Below, in pieces: positions 8,031-16,868 of a stretch of 64,000 nucleotides of DNA (the stretch's first letter is position 1; each line of letters starts with the position of its first letter). Source of the DNA: Planctomonas sp. JC2975 (GTDB lineage: Bacteria > Actinomycetota > Actinomycetes > Actinomycetales > Microbacteriaceae); contig NZ_JABEKS010000002.1 in NCBI RefSeq assembly GCF_012985205.1, positions 518,480 through 582,479 of the forward strand, read 5' to 3'. Both the position numbers and the translations under genes were made by a program. A model generated the notes under the pieces. It was not told where the DNA came from. It was given only the letters and a program-made list of their open reading frames with translations, and made no database searches.

Positions 8031-9395
8031 ATGAACGGCGCTGTTGACCTCCCACTCGACCGTGCCGATCTGACGTTCGCAGCGTCCGGCGATGCTCTGG
8101 TCTCCCGCACCATCCTGCCAAGCGGCGTGCGCGTGCTCAGCGAGCGCGTGCCCGGCGTGCGAAGCGCGACCATCGGGTTCTGGTTCGGCGTCGGCTCCCG
8201 CGACGAGACCGGCCTCCTTCCCGGGCCCAGCGGCCACGCCGCGAGCTTCGGTTCCACGCACTTCCTCGAGCACCTTCTGTTCAAGGGGACGGCGCAGCGC
8301 ACGGCATTCGACATCGCGATCGCCTTCGACGCCGTCGGGGGCGAGCACAACGCACTCACCGCCAAGGAACAGACCTGCTACTACGCCAAGGTGCAGGACC
8401 GCGACCTCACCATGGCCACCGAGGTGCTGGCCGACATGGTGACGTCGTCCCTTCTGGACTCGACCGAATTCGAGAACGAGCGCGGCGTCATCCTCGAAGA
8501 ACTCGCGATGGCCGAGGACGACCCCGCCGATGTGGTGAACGAGCGTTTCTTCGCAGCAGTACTCGGCGATCACCCCATCGCCCGGCCGATCGGCGGCAAC
8601 CGCGACACCATCAACGCTGCGACCAGGGATGCCGTCTGGCAGCACTACCGCGCCAGCTACCGTCCGCAGGACCTCGTGGTCTCAGCTGCGGGTGCCGTCG
8701 ACCATGCCCGGCTCGTGGCCGACGTCGAGCGATCGCTGGCCGCAGGCGGATGGCCGATGACGAATGCCGTCGCCCCCGTCGCCCGACGCGGCATCGACTC
8801 CGCCCAGCTGACCGGGGTATCGGGAATCGTCACGGCGCGTCGTCCCATCGAGCAAGCGCACGTGGTGATCGGCGCCCCGTCGCTGCGAGCGGGCGACGAC
8901 GCGCGCATCACGATGGGCGTCCTCAACTCGGTGCTGGGCGGTGGGATGTCGAGCCGCCTGTTCCAGGAGGTACGGGAGAAGCGGGGGCTGGCGTACTCCG
9001 TCTACTCCTTCGCCGCCGGATACTCCGACACCGGGGTCTTCGGCATGTATGGCGCGTGCGCGCCGCAGAAGGCGCGCTCGGTGGCCGGCATCATGATCGA
9101 TCAGCTGCGAACGCTCGCCTCCGACGGCATCACTCACGACGAGCTGGCCAGGGCGGTCGGCCAGCTCTCCGGCGGTTCCGCGCTGGCGCTGGAGGACTCC
9201 GACACCCGGATGACGCGGCTCGGCCGATCCGAGCTGAGCACCGGCGAGTTCGTCGACCTCGACGAGACGCTGCGCAGGCTCGCGCTGGTCACCGCCGACG
9301 ACGTGAGAGACCTCGCCGCCGAGATCGCAGCGCAACCCCTGACCATTGCCGCAGTCGGAGCCGTCGATGATGACGTGTTCTCCGGCCTTCTCTGA
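8031..9395 (+). CDS. M16 family zinc metallopeptidase
   Basis: A 454-residue single-chain insulinase/processing-peptidase-like protein. The inverted zinc motif HxxEH is present as THFLEHLLFKGT (~residue 78-85), and the distal Glu lies in FENERGVILEELAMAEDDP (~150). The C-terminal half has the R/Y pair region SSRLFQEVREKRGLAYSVYSF that contacts substrate. Members next to pnp in actinobacteria and Firmicutes are processing proteases of unknown natural substrate. TAGGGT at 8018-8023, seven bases before the ATG, suggests a leaderless transcript. The insert LLPGPSGHAASFGS between the first strand and the zinc motif is longer than usual for the family. Confidence 0.93.
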   Translation: MNGAVDLPLDRADLTFAASGDALVSRTILPSGVRVLSERVPGVRSATIGFWFGVGSRDETGLLPGPSGHAASFGSTHFLEHLLFKGTAQRTAFDIAIAFDAVGGEHNALTAKEQTCYYAKVQDRDLTMATEVLADMVTSSLLDSTEFENERGVILEELAMAEDDPADVVNERFFAAVLGDHPIARPIGGNRDTINAATRDAVWQHYRASYRPQDLVVSAAGAVDHARLVADVERSLAAGGWPMTNAVAPVARRGIDSAQLTGVSGIVTARRPIEQAHVVIGAPSLRAGDDARITMGVLNSVLGGGMSSRLFQEVREKRGLAYSVYSFAAGYSDTGVFGMYGACAPQKARSVAGIMIDQLRTLASDGITHDELARAVGQLSGGSALALEDSDTRMTRLGRSELSTGEFVDLDETLRRLALVTADDVRDLAAEIAAQPLTIAAVGAVDDDVFSGLL

Positions 9396-9423
9396 CCGTT
9401 CTCGACCTAAGGATCCACCTGTT

Positions 9424-10026
9424 TTGCCCCACTACCTCTACCTCGTCCGCCATGGTGAGCAGCAGGATGCCGAGCACGGCATGCCAGACGGTCCACTGTC
9501 CGCGCGCGGCAAGCGCCAGGCGACGCTCATCGCGGAGCGTCTGAGCGGCGTCCCGTTCACCTCCATGTACCACTCGCCGCTGCGTCGTGCCCAGGAGACG
9601 GCGAAGATCATGGCCGAGCGACTGCCGGCGCTGAGCCCAGAGCCGTCCAGTCTGCTCTTCGACTGCATACCTTCCGGCCCGAGCAGCGACATGCCCAAGG
9701 CCTTCGAATCGTTCTTCGGCGGCGTCACGGAGGCCGAGATCGAGGCGGGGAGCGCACAGATGTCGGATGCCGTCAGCGAGTTCCTGACACCGGCCCGCGC
9801 CGACCGCCACGATCTCCTCATCACGCACAACTTTGTCATCGGATGGTTCGTACGGCACGTCTTCGACGCTCCCGAGTGGCGATGGCTGGGTCTGAATCAG
9901 GCCAATTGCGGCCTGACCATCATTCGTGTGCGCTCGGCGAAGCCGCCCGTGCTGGTCGTGCACAACGACCTCGGGCATCTTCCAGTCGAGCTGCGAACCG
10001 GAATGCCGGAGCTGCAGCCGGTCTGA
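9424..10026 (+). CDS. Histidine phosphatase family protein (phosphoglycerate-mutase-like)
   Basis: A 200-residue enzyme of the histidine acid phosphatase clan. The phospho-acceptor motif LVRHGEQ is at ~6-12 (RHG), the second Arg in SMYHSPLRRAQETAKIMA at ~50, and the second catalytic His in LLITHNFVIGWFVRH (~140). The SPLRRAQETA block is typical of broad-specificity phosphatases and phosphoglycerate mutases. The start is a TTG preceded by AAGGA at about 9409-9413; no in-frame ATG exists near the motif, and the motif must lie close to the N-terminus. The substrate is unknown. It is 28 bp downstream of the protease gene and probably co-transcribed with it. Confidence 0.88.
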   Translation: MPHYLYLVRHGEQQDAEHGMPDGPLSARGKRQATLIAERLSGVPFTSMYHSPLRRAQETAKIMAERLPALSPEPSSLLFDCIPSGPSSDMPKAFESFFGGVTEAEIEAGSAQMSDAVSEFLTPARADRHDLLITHNFVIGWFVRHVFDAPEWRWLGLNQANCGLTIIRVRSAKPPVLVVHNDLGHLPVELRTGMPELQPV

Positions 10027-10059
10027 TTCCGTCGATCGACGGAGCGGTCGAACGAGAGA

Positions 10060-10554
10060 TCACGCAGGCTCGACGTCCTTTGCATACCAATGGGTCGCGT
10101 TCGGGTTGTCGTTGTACGGCTCGACGGTGACGTATCCCGAGGTTCGATAGAGGTTGCCTGCTGCGGCCAGGCTCTCGTTCGTGTCGAGCACCAGCCGCGA
10201 CGCGCCCATCGCGCGTGCCCGACGCTCCAACTCGTTCAGGAGCGCCCGTCCAACGCCCTTGCCCCGTGCGGCGGGACTCAGGAAGAGGTGCTTGACCTCG
10301 AACTGGACGATCGGGCTGCCGTTTGGGCGCTGGAGGTCGTCGATGCGTCGCACGCCGCCGCAACCGACCGGCTCGCCATCGAGTTCCGCGAGGAGGAAGG
10401 CGCCTGACGGGGGCACGAAGCGGTCGGGATCCGGAGTGGACACCGAGTACGTCCCCTGCGCCGAGGGGAAGGTCTCCTCGCGTTCGCTGAAGTATCGGGT
10501 CAGAAGTGCGGCGGCGGTCGGGTCGTCGGTGCGGGCGGCGGTGAAGGTGAGCAT
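10060..10554 (-). CDS. GNAT family N-acetyltransferase
   Basis: A 164-residue protein with the GNAT acetyl-CoA loop: FEVKHLFLSPAARGKGVGRALLNELERRA (motif A, R-G-K-G-V-G), followed by SRLVLDTNESLAAAGNLYRTSGYVTVEPYND (motif B). The N-terminal half carries GCGGVRRID, one of the beta strands facing the substrate. It acetylates a small amine or a protein N-terminus; the substrate is not deducible. On the minus strand TAGGCT lies eight bases ahead of the start, fitting a leaderless transcript. It is convergent with the histidine phosphatase gene and divergent from dapB. The 16-bp perfect palindrome TCCGTCGATCGACGGA (10028-10043) lies in the convergent gap. Confidence 0.88.
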   Translation of the reverse strand: MLTFTAARTDDPTAAALLTRYFSEREETFPSAQGTYSVSTPDPDRFVPPSGAFLLAELDGEPVGCGGVRRIDDLQRPNGSPIVQFEVKHLFLSPAARGKGVGRALLNELERRARAMGASRLVLDTNESLAAAGNLYRTSGYVTVEPYNDNPNATHWYAKDVEPA

Positions 10555-10592
10555 CGCAGAACAGCCTAGGCTCGCGTTGCTATCGTGAATTC

Positions 10593-11336
10593 ATGACCAT
10601 TCGTGTGGCCGTCGTCGGCGCGACCGGAAGGCTCGGCAGCGTCGCGGTCGACCTCATCGAGTCAGCAGACGACCTCGAGCTCGTCGCCGCCCTGGGCTCC
10701 AGGAACGACCTCGCCGACATGCTCGGCTCCGACGACGCACCGTCCGACGTCGTGTTGGATGTGACGCTTCCCGCAGTGAGCCCCACGGTCGTCGACTTCG
10801 CGCTGGATGCCGGTCGCAACGTCGTCGTGGGAACATCCGGCTGGTCGGCGACTCGGCTGGCACCGCTCAAGTCCCGGCTCAGGGATCTGCCCGAAAGAGG
10901 CGTCATCGTCGTGCCCAACTTCTCGCTCGGATCCGCACTCGGCACGGCCTTCGCTGCGGCAGCCGCCCGCTACTTCGACTCGATCGAGATCGTCGAATCC
11001 CACGCATCGTCCAAGATCGACTCCCCGTCCGGCACCGCCGTCCGCACCGCCGAACTGATCGCTGAGGCGCGTGAGGAGCGGGGACCGGTGGCCGCGCCGC
11101 ACACCGATCAGCGTGCGCGCGGTCAGCAGGTCGCGGGTGTTCCCGTGCACAGCCTCCGGCTGAACGGGGTCGTCGCCAAGCAGAGCGTCATCCTCGGCGG
11201 GGCGGGGGAGACGCTGACGATCACGCATGACACCACGGACTCGCGGGCCTATGCGGCCGGCATCCTGCATGCACTGCGCTCCGCGCCGGCGGCCCGTGGC
11301 CTGACGGTCGGTCTCGACCGGCTGCTCGACCTGTGA
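10593..11336 (+). CDS. dapB: 4-hydroxy-tetrahydrodipicolinate reductase
   Basis: A 247-residue enzyme of the lysine/meso-diaminopimelate pathway; it reduces the product of DapA with NAD(P)H in the cytoplasm. The Rossmann motif VVGATGRLGSV is at ~6-15, the loop VVGTSGW at ~75, and the active-site stretch HASSKIDSPSGTAVRTAE at ~132-150 has the catalytic His/Lys and the SGTA substrate loop. Length and motifs fit the actinobacterial type. TATCGT (10581-10586), six bases before the ATG, points to a leaderless transcript. The next gene overlaps its stop codon by 4 bp. dapA lies 2.2 kb downstream, and dapF further on. Confidence 0.95.
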   Translation: MTIRVAVVGATGRLGSVAVDLIESADDLELVAALGSRNDLADMLGSDDAPSDVVLDVTLPAVSPTVVDFALDAGRNVVVGTSGWSATRLAPLKSRLRDLPERGVIVVPNFSLGSALGTAFAAAAARYFDSIEIVESHASSKIDSPSGTAVRTAELIAEAREERGPVAAPHTDQRARGQQVAGVPVHSLRLNGVVAKQSVILGGAGETLTITHDTTDSRAYAAGILHALRSAPAARGLTVGLDRLLDL

Positions 11337-11776
11337 AGGGGCGCATCGCGGCCGTCGTGATGGCCGTGCTCCTCGCCGTCTACATCGTGCTCGTGGTGCG
11401 ATACGGCGTGATCCTGCTGACGAGCGGATCGGGCGTCGGGATCGCCATAGCCATCGCCCTGTTCGTGCTCTCCGTGATCGCCGTCTGGGCGCTGTTGCGC
11501 GAACTCTGGTTCGGAGTGCAGACGCAGCGTCTGGTGCGCATTCTGGAATCAGAGGGCGGGCTGCCCGTTGACGACCTTCCGCATCGCGCCAGTGGACGCC
11601 CCCTGCGCGACGCGGCCGATGAGGAGTTCCCGTCGTACAAGGCCGAGGTGGAGGCCGCGCCCGAGAGCTGGCGTGCCTGGTTCCGGCTCGCCCTTGCCTA
11701 CGACGCGTCCGGCGATCGTCGACGAGCGCGAAGCGCCACACGCGAGGCCGTGAAGCTCCACAAGTCGCACCCCTGA
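11333..11776 (+). CDS. Hypothetical membrane protein with TPR-like tail
   Basis: A 147-residue protein with a GTG start overlapping the dapB stop (GTGA), so it is almost certainly co-translated with dapB. Two membrane segments (~5-28 and ~36-56) are followed by a soluble part. The C-terminal ~45 residues (SYKAEVEAAPESWRAWFRLA, then YDASGDRRRARSATREAVKL) look like one tetratricopeptide-type helical pair. Proteins of this layout sit next to dapB in several Microbacteriaceae, but I know of no assigned function. The membrane anchor plus a single TPR-like hairpin suggests a scaffold role, which is only an inference. Confidence 0.75.
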   Translation: MKGRIAAVVMAVLLAVYIVLVVRYGVILLTSGSGVGIAIAIALFVLSVIAVWALLRELWFGVQTQRLVRILESEGGLPVDDLPHRASGRPLRDAADEEFPSYKAEVEAAPESWRAWFRLALAYDASGDRRRARSATREAVKLHKSHP

Positions 11777-11933
11777 CGCCTAGGCGCCAGGGTGTCCATC
11801 ACGCAGAGAGTGCACACGTCTTCGGGACGCGAGAATGCGCTATCGGTCCTCGCCGCGGTTCCGAGCGCGCACCCATTCGTCGGCAGGCGTGCATGACTCG
11901 GCAGCGGGAACGCGCGATCTCGACGGAGCGCGG

Positions 11934-12362
11934 CTACTCGAGCTCGGCTTCGATGGTGATGGGAATGCCTGCGAGCGCCCGCGAGACCGGGCAGTTCGCC
12001 TTGGCTTCCTCGGCGAGCCGTTGGAATTCCTCCTCGCCTAGCCCGGGAACCGTCGCGCTGACCAGAAGGTGGCTGCCCGTGATGCCGGGGATGCTCGGGT
12101 CGAACGTGACGGCCGCCGTCACCTGAATGCTCTGCGGCGGTGTGCCGAAGCCGGCGAGCGTCGCCGAGAAGGCCATCGCGAAGCACGAGGAGTGCGCGGC
12201 GCCGATCAGCTCCTCAGGTGTGGTGGTCGCGGCGGCACCCTCGGACCTGGCGCGCCAGTTCACGTTGAAGTGCCCGACGGATGACGAGTCGAGGTTGACC
12301 TCGCCGGCTCCGCTGAAGAGGTCCCCTTGCCAGACCGTCGTCGCTTCGCTCGTGATGGACAT
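11934..12362 (-). CDS. OsmC/Ohr family peroxide-reducing protein
   Basis: A 142-residue protein of the OsmC type. It has the two conserved redox cysteine regions: TPEELIGAAHSSCFAMAFSA (~49-67, first Cys after the GAAHSSC pattern) and FQRLAEEAKANCPVSRALAG (~115-133, second Cys in the NCPVS motif). OsmC proteins reduce organic hydroperoxides using lipoylated or thiol partners. The start follows an AAGGAG Shine-Dalgarno on the minus strand. It lies downstream of a DUF4395 gene and a thioredoxin-like gene on the same strand, so a thiol-redox group is likely, though a 130-bp gap separates it from them. Confidence 0.92.
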   Translation of the reverse strand: MSITSEATTVWQGDLFSGAGEVNLDSSSVGHFNVNWRARSEGAAATTTPEELIGAAHSSCFAMAFSATLAGFGTPPQSIQVTAAVTFDPSIPGITGSHLLVSATVPGLGEEEFQRLAEEAKANCPVSRALAGIPITIEAELE

Positions 12363-12492
12363 GACCACTCCTTCGTTACGTGACGTTCGGCCCGAGGGCC
12401 GGCTGGGCGGCCGGAAGGCGCCCGACGTCGAACGGGGCGGCTCCGACGTGTCCAGCGTAGAAGTGGTGGAACTCAGAAAAAAGGTGCGGGAG

Positions 12493-12990
12493 TCAGACCG
12501 ATGCCTGGCTGCGCCGCACGATCCGCGCACGAACGAGAAGAAGGTAGAACTGGCATCCGAGGCAGTAGCCGAATACCGAGTTGAGGAATGCCGCCACGAA
12601 CGCAAGGGCGGCACCGACGGTCGCGGCGTACGGCACGCCGACGAGTTGGAGCACGACACCGATGGCGGTGATGACGAAGCCGACGCCCTGGGCGAAAGTG
12701 GGCGGCGTGCGGTCCTCGAGCTCGGTCGGCGGGGCGAGCCGCGGTCGGACGAACTTCTTGAAGATGAGGCCCCACGGATGCAGCGCGATTCCCGCCGACG
12801 CACCCCACAGGAACAACAGGGCGAGCACGGCCAGCAGCACGGTCGCGGCCACCGTCGCGCCAGTGAGTCCCAGGAAGATCACCACGAGAAGGAGCACAGC
12901 AGTGATCCCCGCACCGAATCGCGGGCCGCGCGGGTCGATGCCCTGACGCGCCGGTGCCTCAGCAGAAGCTCGATCAGCCGACGACGACAT
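12493..12990 (-). CDS. DUF4395 domain membrane protein
   Basis: A 165-residue protein with four membrane segments. The motif NSVFGYCLGCQFYLLLVR (~140-157), with its two cysteines in CLGC, is the hallmark of DUF4395 proteins. The first residues include QGIDPRGPRFGAGITA, also typical (the DPRxxRF motif). The gene starts inside the end of the thioredoxin-like gene (17 bp overlap). In actinobacteria DUF4395 genes regularly follow a thioredoxin, suggesting that the CxxC passes electrons through the membrane or is kept reduced by its partner. No direct function is known. Confidence 0.9.
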   Translation of the reverse strand: MSSSADRASAEAPARQGIDPRGPRFGAGITAVLLLVVIFLGLTGATVAATVLLAVLALLFLWGASAGIALHPWGLIFKKFVRPRLAPPTELEDRTPPTFAQGVGFVITAIGVVLQLVGVPYAATVGAALAFVAAFLNSVFGYCLGCQFYLLLVRARIVRRSQASV

Positions 12991-13459
12991 GGTTCTCCTT
13001 CGTTATCTCGTCGAGACGAGCGGTCACCTCATGCGCCTTCGGCACACCGACGATGCGGGACCGGATGCCTCCTGCCGCATCCACGAGCAGGATCGTCGGC
13101 GTCTGCAGCACACCGAATTCGGTCGCGAGCTGCGGTCGCGTCGTGAGGTCGACGTCCAGGTACGCGATGCCGTCGCGCTGGGCGGCGACTCCGGAGAGCA
13201 CACGCTCGGCGATGCGGCACGGACCGCAGAACTCCGTGGAGAACTGCACGATCGTCGCGTCGGATCCGAACTGGGCGTCATCCTCGAGGCTGCTCTTGAG
13301 TCCGGTCTGCTGCAACGTCGCGACACCTGATGCATCGCGTACGCGGCCGTTGCGTGCACGCCACAGCAGCCCGACGAGCGTCGCGACGACGACGAGGCCG
13401 ACGATGACGGCGAGAGCGAGCAGGGGATCCATGGCAGTGGCCACGCTACGTCGGCCCAT
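12974..13459 (-). CDS. Membrane-anchored thioredoxin-like protein
   Basis: A 161-residue protein with one N-terminal membrane segment (LLALAVIVGLVVVATLVGLL) followed by a thioredoxin fold. The active site is STEFCGPCRIAERVL (CGPC) at ~89-103; LDVDLTTRPQLATEFGVLQTPTILLVD supplies the cis-Pro loop. I chose the ATG at 13459 because GGAG lies five bases upstream; an internal ATG at 13432 would give 152 residues. The anchor orientation, with the domain on either face, cannot be proven. It overlaps DUF4395 by 17 bp, indicating one operon for thiol transfer. Confidence 0.87.
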   Translation of the reverse strand: MGRRSVATAMDPLLALAVIVGLVVVATLVGLLWRARNGRVRDASGVATLQQTGLKSSLEDDAQFGSDATIVQFSTEFCGPCRIAERVLSGVAAQRDGIAYLDVDLTTRPQLATEFGVLQTPTILLVDAAGGIRSRIVGVPKAHEVTARLDEITKENHVVVG

Positions 13460-13583
13460 GCCGTCTCCGCCGGTGTGTGACGCAGCGTGACGCATGCCGC
13501 TCGCTGGGGCGGACGTTTCCGTCCCGCCGCCGGCACCGCCGGGATTGAGGTGGAGAGCACCGAAGCCGCGATAGCCTGATGAC

Positions 13584-14561
13584 GTGCCCTCCTCAGAGAA
13601 TCCCTTCGGCCAGGTCCTCGTCGCGCTGGTGACTCCGTTCACCGCCGACGGAGAAGTGGATTGGCCGGGGGTCGAGAAGCACATCGACGACGTCATCACC
13701 GACGGTGCAGACGGCATCGTCGTCTCCGGGACGACGGGGGAGACCTCGACGCTGACGGATCCGGAGAAGCTGCGTCTCGTGGAGGTCGCTCTCGACGTGG
13801 CCGCTGGACGGGCGAAGATCATCCAGGGCGGCGGGTCCAACGAGACAGCGCACGCCATCCAGCTCTACAAGGCCAGCGAGAAGGCGGGCGCCGACGGCGT
13901 CATGATCGTCACGCCGTACTACAACAAGCCGACGCAGGCCGGGATCCTCACGCATTTCCGCCTGATCGCGGATGCCACGGATCTGCCCGTCATCCTCTAC
14001 GACATCCCCGGCCGAACCGGCGTGCCGATCAAGTACGACACGATCCTGCGTGCCGCGAAGCATCCGAACATCGTCGCCGTGAAGGATGCCAAGTGCGACC
14101 TCGCCGAGGTGTCGAGGGTCCTCAACAACACGGACCTGATGTACTTCTCCGGCGCGGACGAATACATCCTGCCGGCGCTCGCGATCGGGGCGACCGGACT
14201 CATCGGTGTCACGGCGAACATCGCCGCACGTCCGTATCGGCAGATCATCGACGCCGTCAACGCGGGCGACCTCACGACGGCGACCGCCGTGCACAAGAAG
14301 CTCGAGCCGCTGGCGCGGGCAGTCATGACCCACGTCCCCGGTACCGTCGCGGCGAAGTACGTCCTGCACGGTCTCGGTCGCATCGACTCCCCGCGCGTGC
14401 GACTGCCGCTCGTCGGCCCTGAAGACTTCGAGGCCGCCCAGATCGAGGCGGACCTCGACCTGGTGCACGGCATCGAGGGTCTCGACCTCACGAACTTCCG
14501 TCCCGATCGCAATGCCGCCGCCGGCGGTGCTCTTCCCAAGGTCGCGGGCACCACTCGCTGA
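13584..14561 (+). CDS. dapA: 4-hydroxy-tetrahydrodipicolinate synthase
   Basis: A 325-residue enzyme that condenses pyruvate with aspartate semialdehyde, the first committed step to lysine and diaminopimelate. The barrel motifs are clear: GIVVSGTTGETSTL (substrate Thr pair), IQGGGSNETAHAI, MIVTPYYNKPTQAG with the catalytic Tyr, LYDIPGRTGVPI, and the Schiff-base Lys in IVAVKDAKCDLAEV (~166-170). The C-terminus is ~30 residues longer than in enteric enzymes, ending in a polar tail. The GTG start is six bases behind TAGCCT (13572-13577), which fits a leaderless transcript. RNase J follows 45 bp downstream and is likely co-transcribed. Confidence 0.96.
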   Translation: MPSSENPFGQVLVALVTPFTADGEVDWPGVEKHIDDVITDGADGIVVSGTTGETSTLTDPEKLRLVEVALDVAAGRAKIIQGGGSNETAHAIQLYKASEKAGADGVMIVTPYYNKPTQAGILTHFRLIADATDLPVILYDIPGRTGVPIKYDTILRAAKHPNIVAVKDAKCDLAEVSRVLNNTDLMYFSGADEYILPALAIGATGLIGVTANIAARPYRQIIDAVNAGDLTTATAVHKKLEPLARAVMTHVPGTVAAKYVLHGLGRIDSPRVRLPLVGPEDFEAAQIEADLDLVHGIEGLDLTNFRPDRNAAAGGALPKVAGTTR

Positions 14562-14606
14562 GCCGCACGCCGGTTCGGCCGCAACGAAACACTGGAGGCA
14601 CGGCAT

Positions 14607-16283
14607 ATGCCCGCGTCGGTATACGATCCGCCCGCACTCGAACCAGGAACCCTGCGCATCATCCCGACCGGTGGTCTCGGCGAGGTCGGCCGCAACATGA
14701 CGGTCTTCGAGATCGACGGCAAGATCCTCATCGTCGACTGCGGCGTGCTGTTCCCGGAACAGGATCAGCCGGGCGTCGACCTGATCCTGCCTGACTTCGG
14801 TCCCGTGCGGGACCGACTCGACGACGTCGTCGGCGTGGTGCTCACGCACGGTCACGAGGACCACATCGGCGCCGTGCCGTATCTGCTGCGGCTGAAGTCG
14901 GACATCCCGCTGATCGGTTCGAGCCTGACGCTCGCCCTCGTGGAGGCGAAGCTCAAGGAGCACCGGATCCAGCCTTACGCGCTGACGGTGAAGGAGGGAC
15001 AGCACGAGCAGCTCGGGCCGTTCTCCCTTGAGTTCGTGGCTGTGAACCACTCCATTCCGGATGCGCTGGCCGTCGCCATCCGCACGTCGGCCGGTCTCGT
15101 GCTGCACACCGGCGACTTCAAGATGGACCAGCTGCCGCTGGATGACCGGCTCACGGATCTGCGCGCCTTCGCACGCCTCGGCGAAGAGGGCGTCGACCTG
15201 TTCATGGTCGACTCCACGAACGCCGACGTGCCCGGATTCACCGCCCTCGAGCGCTCCATCGGACCGGTGCTCGACACGGTCATCGCCCGCGCGCCGCGTC
15301 GCGTCATCGTCGCGAGCTTCTCCAGCCATGTGCACCGCGTGCAGCAAGTACTGCACGCCGCCGCAGCGAACGGACGCCGTGTCGCGCTCCTCGGCCGGTC
15401 GATGGTGCGCAACATGACGATCGCTGCAGACCTCGGCTATCTGCACGTCCCAGAGGGTGTGCTGATCGACTACAAGAAGGCCGCGGACCTTCCGGACGAC
15501 AAGATCGTCTACATGTCCACCGGCTCGCAGGGCGAACCGATGGCCGTCCTCGCCCGCATGGCGAACCTCGACCACCAGATCGAGGTGGGCAAGGGCGACA
15601 CGGTCATCCTGGCGTCGAGCCTCATCCCCGGCAACGAGAACGCCGTCTACCGGGTGATCGACGGCCTCACGAAGCTCGGAGCGACCGTCGTGCACAAGGG
15701 CAACGCCAAGGTGCACGTCTCGGGGCACGCCGCAGCGGGCGAACTGCTGTACTGCTACAACATCCTGAAGCCGCGAAACGTGATGCCGGTGCACGGCGAA
15801 TACCGGCATCTGGTTGCGAACGCCAAGCTGGCGCAGGACACCGGCGTGCCGGAGGAGCGCACTCTTCTCGCAGAAGACGGCACAGTGATCGACCTGAAGA
15901 ACGGTCGGGCGCGCGTCGTCGGCCAGCTGGACCTCGGCTTCGTCTACGTCGACGGGTCGTCGGTGGGTGAGATCACGGATGCCGACCTCAAGGACCGCCG
16001 CATCCTCGGTGAAGAGGGATTCATCTCGATCATCGTCGTGGTGGAGGCCGGTACAGGACGGGTCATCACCGGGCCGGAGATCCACGCGAAGGGATTCGCG
16101 GAGGACGACGCCGTCTTCGACGACGTCAAGCCGAAGATCGCCGCTGCCCTGGCGGATGCCGCCCACAACGGCGTCCGCGACGCGCACGCGCTCAGCCAGG
16201 TCGTGCGCCGCACGGTCGGGCGCTGGGTGAACACGAGCTACCGCCGTCGCCCCATGATCGTCCCCTTGGTCATCGAGGCGTAG
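14607..16283 (+). CDS. rnj: Ribonuclease J
   Basis: A 558-residue metallo-beta-lactamase/beta-CASP ribonuclease with endonuclease and 5'-to-3' exonuclease activity. The zinc signature LTHGHEDHIGAVPYL (HxHxDH) is at ~77-90; further metal ligands are VAVNHSIPDA (~145), HTGDFKMD (~170) and SGHA (~372). The beta-CASP domain spans ~215-420, and a C-terminal domain (EEGFISIIVVVEAGTGRV) follows. In actinobacteria dapA-rnj adjacency is conserved. SD-like GGAGG (14593-14597) lies nine bases upstream of the ATG. Together with PNPase at 3.5 kb, it gives this window two core RNA decay enzymes. Confidence 0.96.
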   Translation: MPASVYDPPALEPGTLRIIPTGGLGEVGRNMTVFEIDGKILIVDCGVLFPEQDQPGVDLILPDFGPVRDRLDDVVGVVLTHGHEDHIGAVPYLLRLKSDIPLIGSSLTLALVEAKLKEHRIQPYALTVKEGQHEQLGPFSLEFVAVNHSIPDALAVAIRTSAGLVLHTGDFKMDQLPLDDRLTDLRAFARLGEEGVDLFMVDSTNADVPGFTALERSIGPVLDTVIARAPRRVIVASFSSHVHRVQQVLHAAAANGRRVALLGRSMVRNMTIAADLGYLHVPEGVLIDYKKAADLPDDKIVYMSTGSQGEPMAVLARMANLDHQIEVGKGDTVILASSLIPGNENAVYRVIDGLTKLGATVVHKGNAKVHVSGHAAAGELLYCYNILKPRNVMPVHGEYRHLVANAKLAQDTGVPEERTLLAEDGTVIDLKNGRARVVGQLDLGFVYVDGSSVGEITDADLKDRRILGEEGFISIIVVVEAGTGRVITGPEIHAKGFAEDDAVFDDVKPKIAAALADAAHNGVRDAHALSQVVRRTVGRWVNTSYRRRPMIVPLVIEA

Positions 16284-16376
16284 GTCCCGCGCACGGGCTT
16301 TTGCGGTGTCGCCACTTGAGCTCTCGTCCCACCGCCTCGACACACGCCCGTAACATGCGGGGCGTACGGTCGCGCC

Positions 16377-16868
16377 ATGGATGGCGTGCAGTTGCGTCGA
16401 GCGGTGCCCGACGACGCGCGCTTCTTGAGCGAGATGCTCGTGGAGGCCGCGAACTGGAGCGCCCTGCCGGGGCGGTCTCGGGTGGCGATCCTCGACGACC
16501 CTCGGGTGTCGCGATACATCTCGGGTTGGCCCAGACCCGGCGACCTCGGTCTGGTGGCCACTGACGAGAACGGCACGGCGATCGGGGCCGGCTGGCTGCG
16601 GCTCTTTCCCGCCGACCAGCCGGGTTCGGGTTTCGTGTCGGTGGGTGTCCCCGAGCTCACGCTCGGCATCAATACGCAGTGGCGCGCTCGCGGCATCGGC
16701 CGAAGCATCCTGCAGGCACTGCACGGCGAAGCCGTCGGCGCCGGACACAGCAGGGTGAGCCTCAGCGTGGATCGAGCGAACCACGCGCGGCGGCTCTACA
16801 TCAGCGAGGGCTACACCGTCGTGAGCTCTGGCGAGCGTGCTGACGTGATGGTGCGCGTCCTGCCCTGA
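16377..16868 (+). CDS. GNAT family N-acetyltransferase
   Basis: A 163-residue GNAT protein. N-terminal residues MDGVQLRRAVPDDARFLSEML match the start of acetyltransferases of the RimI type. The acetyl-CoA loop is ELTLGINTQWRARGIGRSILQALHGEA (Q-W-R-A-R-G-I-G, ~97-123), then VSLSVDRANHARRLYISEGYTVV (~130-152), with the conserved Asn and Tyr of motif B. The substrate is unknown. TACGGT lies six bases before the ATG, fitting a leaderless transcript, so it has its own promoter between rnj and ftsK. Confidence 0.88.
   Translation: MDGVQLRRAVPDDARFLSEMLVEAANWSALPGRSRVAILDDPRVSRYISGWPRPGDLGLVATDENGTAIGAGWLRLFPADQPGSGFVSVGVPELTLGINTQWRARGIGRSILQALHGEAVGAGHSRVSLSVDRANHARRLYISEGYTVVSSGERADVMVRVLP

Noticed and set aside
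10028..10043. 16-bp palindrome TCCGTCGATCGACGGA as a terminator
   Set aside because: It has no loop, so the RNA hairpin would be poor; left as an unexplained palindrome in a convergent gap.
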